Of a DNA stretch of 64,000 nucleotides, positions 54,885 to 64,000 are shown piece by piece. The stretch is taken from assembly GCA_014529385.2 (NCBI GenBank), contig CM043954.1, positions 98,542,747 through 98,606,746 on the forward strand, in the 5' to 3' direction. Every line of letters begins with the position of its first letter. Position 1 is the first letter of the stretch. Below the pieces are notes generated by a model. That model searched no databases. It was not told the origin of the DNA and worked only from the letters and a program-made list of their open reading frames with translations. Position numbers and translations under genes: made by a program. The DNA is from Adiantum capillus-veneris (lineage: Eukaryota > Streptophyta > Polypodiopsida > Polypodiales > Pteridaceae).

Positions 54885-55900
54885 ATGTCGTTTAACAATG
54901 ATGGGCTTCACTAGATTGTTAGTGAAAAGCTAGACAAGAACAACTTCCATGCTTGGAAGTTCAGAATGAACAATTTCCTTATGGGTAAAGGTTATTGAGA
55001 TTACATTGATGGAGATCATGAGAAAACACCTTGAAAGCACCACCATTACCAGAGGAAGGTGCAAGTGTTACACACATAAAACATTTAAAGATTGGAACGA
55101 GGGAGCTTGGGAGGTCATGCACTAGCTTTGTCTGAGTGTTCAAGACACTATGATTGGGCATATATAAGATGCCCATACCCCTAAGGATGATTGGGACACT
55201 TTCTTTACTGTCATTGGATGTGACCAACACAAAGGTAAGGAAGTTGTAGTTGAAGACTGAGTTGAATACTGTGCAGAAGAAAAACATGTCCATCAATGAC
55301 TATTCACTAAAGCTAAAGAACATATATGAGTCACTTGCATTGATTGGTGTTACAATCAATAATGATGATAAAGTAGAAGTCTATCTGCAAGATTTGGGTC
55401 CAGAGTACAAACATTTTAAAATTGGCATCTATCTTTGAGAGAACATTCCATCATTACAAATTTGAGTGTCCTTATTGATTGTGGGGGAAAAAGAACTTAC
55501 TCCTCTACCTAGGGTGGAAACAATTTTGAAGGTCGAGGAAGAAGACGTGGTACGGGTCATGGACAAGGCTGAGGAAGAGACAATCACCGAGCACAATACA
55601 AAATAACAATCAAGGTCAGAACACAAATGGTCAAGGAAACTTTTGAGGCCAAGGGAGTTTGAGAGGTTGTGGAAATGATCAACACAATAATGCAAGTCAA
55701 CACGAAAATGTAATATGTTGGGATTGTGGAAGACATGATCACTTTGAACGTGACTATTCAAATAGGAGGCAAAAAGACCATTATGAAACCACTAGCAGGA
55801 ATGTAGATAAGCCTGAGAGGCTATTTGTGGTGTACCACAAGCTGAGTACTATGTTTTTAGATGTGGAAAAATCCAGTGATAATGTCTTGTATGCGGATTC
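54885..55900 (+). pseudogene. Ty1/copia Gag, broken
   Basis: From the ATG at 54885 (MSFNNDGLH then TAG) the frame continues SEKLDKNNFHAWKFRMNNFL, MGKGY then TGA, DYIDGDHE, the usual copia Gag opening. Frame changes follow. Codons at 55250-55438 give LKTELNTVQKKNMSINDYSL and LQDLGPEYKHFKIGIYL, matching the copia gag (UBN2-like) core. The zinc knuckle CWDCGRHDHFERDY near 55715 has Tyr in place of the last Cys. Several stops exclude function. Confidence 0.8.
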
Positions 55901-55958
55901 TTGTGACAATTGCATACATGTGTATAAACCTCTTGTAGTAACCATAGTGTCCCATAAA

Positions 55959-58900
55959 TCATTGTACTTGCTTTGTGTTGTTTGGTCTAGGCACCTCTAC
56001 AATTACTTTTATCTTGTTCAAATGAGTAGATATGTCATTTTCTGAGACAATATGTCCTAAGATTCTGCCTTGTCTAACCATAAATATAATTTTTTTTGGG
56101 TTAAGACAGATCCTATAAGTTCTGGACTTCTCGAATACTTTCCTGAGGCGCTTTGTATGTTCATCTCTCAAGACAGAGTGCACACATAAGTCATCCATGT
56201 AGGAGAATATCCTCAAGTATTCCTTTAAGATATGTGCCATTAATCTCTAAAAGGTTGTTGGGAGATTGGTCAGGCCAAAAGGCATCACCCTATATGTATA
56301 TATTCTCCATTTTGTGGAAAATCTTGTCTTGTATTGATCTTCTAGAGCAATTTCAAGTCGGTTTTATATCCCAAGAACCCATCCAAGAAGGAGTATGTCC
56401 GCTTACCTTCCACTCATTCCAGAACATGGTCAGTAATAGCTAAAGGCATAATTATCTCTTATTATGGTGGCATTAACCTTCTTTAGATTCACACACACTC
56501 GTAGTTTACCATTCTTCTTAGGCACTACACAATGGGAGATACCCAGTATATGTGTTCTATCTCATAGATAAACTCGACCTCCTTAATTTATCAATCTCCT
56601 CTTTGATGCGCTTAGAAAATGTATCATTACATGTGTAAGGTGTCTGTCAACTAGGCTTTGCATGGGGTTTTATAGGGATCGTGTGAAGGAATATTGTAGG
56701 ATCTACTCCTTCCAGGTATTTATATGACCAAGCAAAAACGTCATTGTACTCCTTGAGAAGACTTATGAGCTTCTCCTTCTCTTCCAGATTTAGATATGTT
56801 GCTATGTAGGCTAGCCAAGGCTCTACTCCGGGTCCTACCAAGTCTTCTTCTTTGCATCCTCAGGCCCATCATAGGACTCCTTGTCCTTTCGCTCTCGGAG
56901 GTTACGTCATCACTACCTTCTCATCTATCTTGGATAGTGAACTTTCTGTAGTCAGATAGCACACTCATTTTGTCCTCATTTTTATTGTCTTCTCCTTCCC
57001 CACTTTCTACTTCCGTTGTCCATACTTTTCGGAGAGTTATCTAAAGCTCTCGGTACTTCTTCTTTCTCTCCACCTTGGTCCATTTAGTTTCTCCAGACTT
57101 GTTCAATATTGGTTCTTTTGTTGGTTTGGGTTTTGTTTCAAATTCCAACTTTTTGGTTTGTTTTCTAGTTTTTGGATCTTGATCTCTAATGATGCTTCCA
57201 GATATCTTGTCCTTTACACAATCTTCAGCCTTTACAAGCATCAAAAACTGTACTTTATCCGTTATTCTAGGCATAAGGTTATCTCTTGGTTTGTTTGTAT
57301 ACCTCTTTTTCTTGTAGCGCTCTTGATGTCTAGGTTTTTGATTTGGAAAATTGTAAAACCGAACATTTGCTATCATTCCTTTTTTCTCACTTGGGTTGTC
57401 AGAGCATTCATTATTTTGCATCATCTACTCTCTCAAAATGCTATGGGGAGTCATATACGTCTCCTCTTCTTTGACACTCACTAGTTGATCATCTCCATGT
57501 TTTTCCAAGACTAATTTCTCATCATTCTCATTTACTATATTGACCATATAGTATGGAACCACGTTGTAACCATCCTTGTCAAATAATTTTTTTGTGGGGC
57601 CATCCGTAATAGCACACACACCTGGGGTTTCTAGAATATGAGTCCATTCCAATGGCTCTAGAGCTTCTTCAAGAAAAGGTTCAGTAATGTATTTCTTATC
57701 TTCGATAGCTCTTTTGAGAATACACTCTTCTCGTTTCAAGCTTCCACAATTTGATGCACCGCACATCCATAGCTCCTTCGGCCTATCTAACCAAGCTAGA
57801 AGTTTTGATCCTGCTATTGTAGCTGAATAAAACTCCTCAACTCGGGTTCGGTTCATGTCTTTGTAACTATGGTCTTTAAGGTTTATGCGCGTCGTGGTTT
57901 CCATGTGCTTGAGGTATATATGATCATCTCCCCAATCTTGAACCATCTTCAATTGTCGCATGAATGGTCGTCCAAGTATTATATCGTAGCTATTCCTCTT
58001 GCCAAAATCCACTATAGGAAAGGTATGCTCATACTCAATGCTACAAGAAGTAACAATCACTTTCTCTAGAAGCCCTAGGGGTTTCTCTGTATACCCATCT
58101 TCTAGTTGCAATTTCATCCTGTAGCCCTCAAGGCTGGTTTTTCCCATGGGCGATAGCAACACCAACTCCACAATCAAGATTTGCCATCTCACCCTTGCAC
58201 TACTCTCCTACCTTGTTTAATGGTACAGGTCTTGTGTTCAATTGCGGTTTTTTCACTTCTCTGATTCCATTTTGAATCTGTAATCTTGGATATTTTACCC
58301 CAAACTTCTCCAAGAATTTTCCAACAGTTGCCCACATGTTTGGTCTTATTTAGAGGAGCTTTGCTAGCATAATAGTGCAAGTCATGGGCGTAGACAATAT
58401 GTCTATCAATCCTTTAGAGTCCATAGCCTTTCTTGATGAGAGTTTTTGTGATGGCACCACCTTCACATCAGACTTGGCTTCATAGACTCCCATGTATGAA
58501 GGTAAGGTTCTCAAAGATTGGAGTTGACTCTCTAAAGATCGTACCGATCCTCTATTTCCCCAATATGAGAAAATATCTAGATTTGCTTGAGATCCTACCT
58601 TGAACTCCTCAATAGGTGGAAGAAAGACATCCCTCCTCTTACTAGTTTGGTTAACTCTCTGTCTCAACACATTTTCCTCATTTGCTTTTTGTATTTGTCT
58701 CCAAAGCCTATCTAAGCCGTCATTCTCTCTGTAGGCCTCTGATATCATAGGATGGAAGCCTCGGATGCCTGATCTATGGTATATATCACTATCCTTGGCT
58801 TCTATAATTTAGTTGTGGGATTCTTGATTGTTCCTTCAGTTTCATGCCTCATTGGGATTGTAGGTGTTGGTGTTGAAACTTCTATCCAACTCTTTGGCTT

Positions 58901-59092
58901 GCTTGTCGATGACTCTAGTAAAGCTTGGGCAGTTTGGATCATTTTTGGCACATCTCCAACCTTTGCTTTTCTAACTCAGCGTAAGGATACATCATCCATT
59001 TTTATTCCTGGTTTTGGTTAGTTTGAAGCCGCGCTTTGGAGGCTTTCAAGAGAGATGAAGATGGGAGTAGAGGTAGAAGTAGTAGAAGACAT
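55959..59092 (-). pseudogene. Gag-protease-RT remnant of Ty3/gypsy element E
   Basis: The probable start is at 59092 (MSSTTSTSTPIFISLESLQS). An N-terminal Gag-like region runs to about 58350 (SEAYRENDGLDRLWRQIQKA). The protease area at about 58170-57900 has SYDIILGRPFMRQLKMVQDW but no clear DSG/DTG. A basic linker lies at 57424-57041. RT starts SLLKEYNDVFAWSYKYLEGV near 56740, has VVPKKNGKLRVCVNLKKVNA near 56500, VMPFGLTNLPTTF near 56270 and catalytic YMDDLCVHS near 56195. The LLKEY-x-DVFAWSY signature is common in Tat/Athila-like elements. RNase H and integrase are missing at the junction with copia sequence at about 55950. Many stops. Confidence 0.8.
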
Positions 59093-59114
59093 GGAGGTAT
59101 AGGTTGGGCTTGGA

Positions 59115-60178
59115 GATGAAAAAAAAACACAAAAAGACAAAAATCAACAAAAAAACACCTTACTTATCAACCCCTTCGAGACTATTTTCCAATTTGATGA
59201 AGATGGTAAGAGATAGAAGACTTCGGCTTTGATTGACCAGAGTTGATGTTTACAAGGAGGCTTTTAAGTTTAGCTAACCTTCCTCACAGGCAAGTATAGG
59301 GCTAAAGGCTAATTTGGAATGAATCCTCTCACTCTCTCATGAATGGTTTTCAAGGAAGAAGAGATCCTCTTTTATAGGTGAAAGGAACCCCCAAGGGTTA
59401 CACAAGAAAGAGAAGAGTCAGTGTGAACAAGAACTGGCAAAGTTTAAAATGAGTTGTCTCTCCATGATGTGGGCAGACTGGGCTTCACCATTTTGATCAT
59501 ATCTCCTCAATCGTGGCTTTAAATAAAAAAAGTAAAAATAGGGGCAAAAAATTCATCTCATAAGCTATGAACCTCATTTTATATACTTTTTTCAATTCAA
59601 ATTGGAAACTTGTGTTAAAAAATCATCAAAATAGGGTATCTTTCTAGCAGCAAAAGTCTTCTTGTGGTCGCCTTAGCTTAGACTATCACCTCATTCCAAT
59701 GGACATCTCATGCAATATGAAATCATGACATAATCATCCTCTTAATAATGCATTAAAATGAGTGCATCTTTGAAAATCATACAAGCTAGTGTCCCACTAG
59801 GATTTGATTCCTTCCTAGTAGCTATTTAAAAAGAAATATAAGAAAAACGCATAGAAAATATATATACTGAAAGTTACCTTAGATATATGATTTGTCTAGG
59901 GAGTGAGATGATAATGAGATAGTAGAAAGAAAGAACCAATGCTTTTTGCCCCCAAGTTAAAGAAGCGAGGCTATTGACGCTTTTTCCCATAGTACTTTCT
60001 AACGATAAAGTAAGAATATGTTACCCTTGAGATAAATAATAGGACAAGATAGAAAGCTTATTATTATACTTAGATATTCATATCTACATTATAGGAAACA
60101 CACTTATGTATTTAAAAAGTTACGAAATAGATCTTGTAGCATTTGTTCCCTCTATGTACGTGTCACAGCACGACAACG
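59115..60178. repeat. LTR-like block of element E, copy 2
   Basis: Diverged copy of 10755-11962, same orientation, again immediately right of minus-strand gypsy coding sequence. Matches include CTCATGAATGGTTTTCAAGG, GGAACCCCCAAGGGTTACAC, TTTGATCATATCTCCTCAAT and TATGTTACCCTTGAGATAAA. It is probably the 5' LTR and leader of element E. Its ends are not resolved. Confidence 0.6.
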
Positions 60179-61035
60179 CGTATGATGTCTATTCACTCCT
60201 ACAAATGCCAAACTCAACATTTTTCATCATCACCACATAGTGTCCATATGTTCAATCTGGGCCAGTTTGAGCAAGTTTGTAACCACTTGGACCCCAAAAT
60301 CAAAAAATCTTGGCCTAAGACAGCCTATAGCTTCAACCACATAAATCCACCTCTAAATCAAAATTTGAGATGATGAGAGACTTACCTATCACCTGGAGAT
60401 CCTACAGATCAAATTTGGGCCAAAAATTTCAAACGAGACATCATATGTGTATGATGTCTCCAGAGGCCAAAATGAACAATCTGGGGGAATTTTCACTTTC
60501 AATGCCTTTATCACATCATTCTTAGCCCACAGGTCAAGTTCCATCAAGTTGCAACTCTTTATATCCATCCAAACCCAAGTTTTGGAACTCAAAATCTCTA
60601 TAGTTGATTTTTGACTTCAAGCACATGAAAACATTTCCAAATCAAAGTCTGATACCACATGAGTCTATGCCAAGCTAAAACCTAAAACCCAACTCTAGTA
60701 TAAGTTTGAGCCCCTTTTGACAAAGTAGACATCATATGCGTATGATGTCTCCATAGCCTAAAGATGAACCTGGGAGCTAAAGTGACCTATTCTAAGCCTT
60801 CATTACATCATTGTGAGAGCATTTACCAAGTTTCATCCCATATTGAACCTCACTTGTTGCTCAAAACTAAGCTATAATAAATTCAAAGCCTGAAAGGAGT
60901 ATAGTGGTCACAACTTGCCCAAATGACATTTAAATTGAAGTCCAAGCATATATCCATGATATACATGCTATGAGCTATGTACATATGAAAAATCACCTCA
61001 TTCTGAGCACCTGGACATCATACGCGTATGATCTC
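60172..61035. repeat. Tandem array punctuated by a ~22 bp palindrome
   Basis: Near-palindromes with core ATCATAYGCGTATGAT occur at 60437-60458, 60728-60749 and 61014-61035, with a half copy at 60172-60190, spaced 265-291 bp. The 16-base core is a perfect palindrome at 61017-61032. Sequence after each site starts similarly (TATGATGTCTCCA, AGCC or AGGCC, then AA-ATGAAC), so the units are diverged tandem repeats. No convincing ORF was seen. Confidence 0.75.
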
Positions 61036-61167
61036 ACAACATAAATTTACACTCAAAATGCACTTTTGACCGCATGCATAGCACCCTTATGCCCTAATTA
61101 GCTTATGTTTAAATTCTGAAGTCATTTGGATAGCTAGAAGCTGATCAATTGCCAAATTTTGTGAAAG

Positions 61168-64000
61168 ATGCTAACTTGTGGAATTGGAGTGCGCTCAAGA
61201 TCATTGGAAGCCAGCAAATTGCTAGCAAAGAAGAAGAGACTTTCCTTGAGAGACATAATTACAGCAGCAACGCCCTTTACAATCCTCAATGAGACACTAA
61301 AGCCAGCAAAGGCTTGGGTGGATGAAGGAACTCTAGAAAATGAAGGACTGACAGTTTACCAAGGCACATTTAGAGACCCACGGGGAAACACCGTGGATAT
61401 CCCCATGAATCCACGAGAAATCATGGATTATGCCAATAAGGAAGAGACCCTCAACCAACTGGAGAGAGCTGATTTGCACAACTTCTTCATAGCGTAACCA
61501 ATGGGTGTGGATACACAAAGAGTTTATGAGCTAGCCAGCTCCATTCAAGGAAGCGGTAATTACTACTTTAGAAGGCCAGAAGACCAAGGTGATAATCACC
61601 CCTCAAATCATTGTAGATACTTTGGGGCTACACAATGCGGGTACCTCAGTGTCAAAAAGAAGAGATGAAGTGAAGGTCTATTCTTACAAGAAAACCAACC
61701 CCACTTTCAAAGACCTAGAGGATCCAAGGGTAGAAAAGATCTACAAGTTATAAAATCAATACTTTCATGTATTGATTATATACATGTATTCAACTGGAGA
61801 GAGCTGATTTGCACAACTTCTTCACAGCGCAACCAGCAGGTGTGGATACACAAAGAGTTTATGAGCTAGACAGCTCCATTCAAGAAGATGGCAAAGCAGT
61901 AATATTGCTTTAGATGGCCAGAAGACCAAGGTGATAATCACCCCTCAAATCATTGCAGATGCTTTGGGGCTACACAATGCTAGTAGCTGAGTCAGAGAAA
62001 GAAGAGATGAAGTGAAGGTCTATTCTTACAAGAAAACCAACCCCAGTTTCGAAGACCTAGAGGATCCAAGGGCAACAAAGATCCGCAAGTTATATAATTA
62101 ATACTTGCATGTATGCAGCAAGTGGCTGCAAAAGTATACATCACCACCACATGCAATGTCTACCACCATCACATGGGCATTGAGAAGCAACATGCCCAAG
62201 GGAGTCAATTATGCCTAGTACCTACATGAGCAAATAACCGGAATGGGAATGGACAAGGCAAAGTACATTAGAGGTGGAGAAGTCTTAACAAAGATTGCAT
62301 ACAAAGCCCTTGGAGAAAGAGGATAGTGGCCAGACCCACCAACCCAAAATGAGTGGTTGAGACTTAAAGAAGATACAGAAGATGAACCACCAGTTGCAGC
62401 ACCTGCCCCGACACAGCTCAGGAGAAAACTAGAGACAATACAAGAGGAAAATTCTGAAGAGCCACCAAAGAAAAAAAAGGAAAAATGCGATGACCAAAGA
62501 GGCATCTCAAATCCAGAGATTGATCAAGCACTTCAAGTTTGAACGAGCACTTAAGGGAGACTTTGAGGAGTACTGGGTGCCAGATCCAACAAAGATGGGG
62601 GGCAGGTCCTCAAGGCCGGTAGAGGAGTAGTTTGATCACCACATTCAAGCTTATGAATAATTTGCAAGAGTGATCAAGCAACAAAATCTAAAGGCTTTCA
62701 TAGCTAAAGAAGTATAGGACATTAATAGAAAGCTACAAGAATAGACAAAAGAGCAAGGAGAGCAAGAAACAGAGTCACATACAAAAGGCTACAACAACAG
62801 AACAACCCCACCCTCTTCCCCAAGATACACCCAACAATCCCCAAGCCCGAAACCCCTAGCATCTCAACATATGAATTTTCCAAAGAAGAAACCAGAGGCC
62901 GAATCAACGCCAAAGAAAAAAGAAAATTCCAAAATATGCACCTATGATGACCTCCTCATAGCTGGATATTCATCTCAGGATGATTTTGAGGTTGTATATG
63001 GCACCTCTATCCCACCATGGGCTACAAAAAATGAAGAGAAAGTTTAAGAAAAGCCCAGGGATCAAGATACACAAAGAAGGACACCAAACCTATAGTTACC
63101 ACAACCTGGAGTACTGGGGTTGGTGCAAATTCTCCCAGTGCCACAATGGAGACCTTTGGCCAGTCCATGGAGACCCCCTTTAGTGGGAGTACTGCTTTTA
63201 GTATGGGTCACCAAGTCCCCTTAGTTGGACCATTTCCATAGTCTACTACCAAAAGTGTGGTGGCAGCCAACAAAGAAGATGTTAGAGCTGCAGACCAAAT
63301 TTTAGATTGAATCAAATAACGATCTCTCTCTGTGGTGAAAGAGAACATCATGCTCAAAACACGAGAAGAGAATATAATGAGAGAGCAAGACACTCTTAAA
63401 AGAGAGTGGCAAGGATATATGCAGAGAGCAGAGAACACTAAACGAGTGCAAGAGACACAAAGAAAAGTGTTACAAGAAGCTGAGGCTGAAGAGACACACT
63501 GACTCTGCAAATAGCCAAGGAGATCACAAAGCTACATGAGAATAAAGACAAGGTGGAAAATGAGCTAGAATTAGCCAGAGATGAAATCATGGAGCTAAAG
63601 GACAAATTAGCACTCCAAGAACTCACCATATAGAGTCTTAGAGGGACCCCAAGGACGGCTAGAGCAAGCACAAAAACTGACAACCAAGCTGTACAAACCT
63701 TGGAGGCTCAGATTGCGTCCCTCCAACGGGAATTAAGGTTAGAACAAAGACAAAGGATCCACATGGCCGAAGGATCTTTGGTTGCAAAAGAAAGATTAAG
63801 GAAACAATAGCAAGAGCTCTAGAATGAGAATGACAAGCTAAAGAAACAATTAGAGATGATGCAGGAGCTACCTCTCAATCAAGTAGAAGAGGCTACGAGA
63901 AGAGACAAACTAGCTCAACAGCACATGACAGAGTTGAGACAGGAAGTGGAGAGGGCAATAGGCCAAACTACAGATCCGGTTCCAAGTGACTTTGGAGTCA
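61168..64000 (+). pseudogene. Plus-strand protein remnant with coiled coil, possible retroelement ORF
   Basis: The first open part (61168-61497) contains LSLRDIITAATPFTILNETL, EGLTVYQGTFRDPRG and NPREIMDYANKEETLNQLER. Across frames come VIITPQIIADALGLHNA, DEVKVYSYKKTNP, STTITWALRSNMPKGVNYA, MGMDKAKYIRGGEVLTKIAY, a Glu/Lys/Pro linker, and from about 63250 a heptad-rich Glu/Gln/Lys stretch (TLEAQIASLQRELRLEQRQR, KKQLEMMQELPLNQVEEATR) likely to form a coiled coil. The middle recalls the plant transposon-associated domains found near Gag in some gypsy elements, but I cannot confirm the family. Many frameshifts and stops. It runs off the window. Confidence 0.45.
61455..62110. repeat. Tandem duplication of ~336 bp inside the remnant
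   Basis: CAACTGGAGAGAGCTGATTT begins at about 61456 and again at about 61792. The copies share ACACAAAGAGTTTATGAGCT, AGACCAAGGTGATAATCACC and TACAAGAAAACCAACCCC, with scattered changes and small indels. Confidence 0.9.

Noticed and set aside
60389-60592. Minus-strand 67-codon ORF in the palindrome array
   Set aside because: Neighbouring repeat units do not keep the frame.

Overview
The window looks like nuclear DNA from a large, transposon-rich land-plant genome. Signs are plant LINEs with a DUF4283-type ORF1, chromodomain and Tat-type Ty3/gypsy elements, Ty1/copia pieces, and two decayed plant gene relics: a PLS-type pentatricopeptide repeat (PPR) gene and a class IV HD-ZIP gene. The PPR style and mix of elements suggest a fern or another seed-free plant, but that is an inference. 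I see no intact host gene, no tRNA or rRNA gene and no CRISPR array.

Layout. 1-5860: three direct copies of a ~220 bp sequence, a PPR pseudogene (minus), an HD-ZIP IV START/SAD pseudogene with introns (minus), and a Cys-rich orphan ORF. 5865-9552: decayed LINE (plus), cut off in its reverse transcriptase. 9549-11962: remnant of a Ty3/gypsy element (element C, minus) with a gag piece, two overlapping small ORFs and an LTR-like block. 12385-13465: a foldback inverted-repeat element. 14874-20003: nearly full-length LINE (minus) between CA repeats. 20004-23591: microsatellites and AT-rich DNA.

23592-34188: a Tat-type Ty3/gypsy element (D, plus) with two RNase H domains. Its LTRs are nearly identical but its genes carry several stops. 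35440-36167: Ty1/copia integrase/RT fragment, apparently interrupted by 36168-42020, an old degenerate chromovirus copy (A, minus). 44172-53074: a young, nearly complete member of the same family (B, minus) with 1590 bp LTRs, a perfect 5 bp target duplication, a 1409-codon gag-pol ORF and an upstream Arg/Ser-rich ORF in another frame. 53932-55950: 5' part of a Ty1/copia element. 55959-60178: decayed Ty3/gypsy element (E, minus) whose LTR-like block matches the one at 10.8-12.0 kb. 60172-61035: a tandem array punctuated by a palindrome. 61168-64000: a degraded plus-strand protein remnant.

The most novel items are a conserved pair of ~56-72 residue small ORFs found beside two different gypsy elements, the palindrome-punctuated array at 60-61 kb, evenly spaced ATTGG/CCAAT pairs in the element A/B LTRs, and the foldback element. 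All calls come from reading the sequence; no database search was possible.
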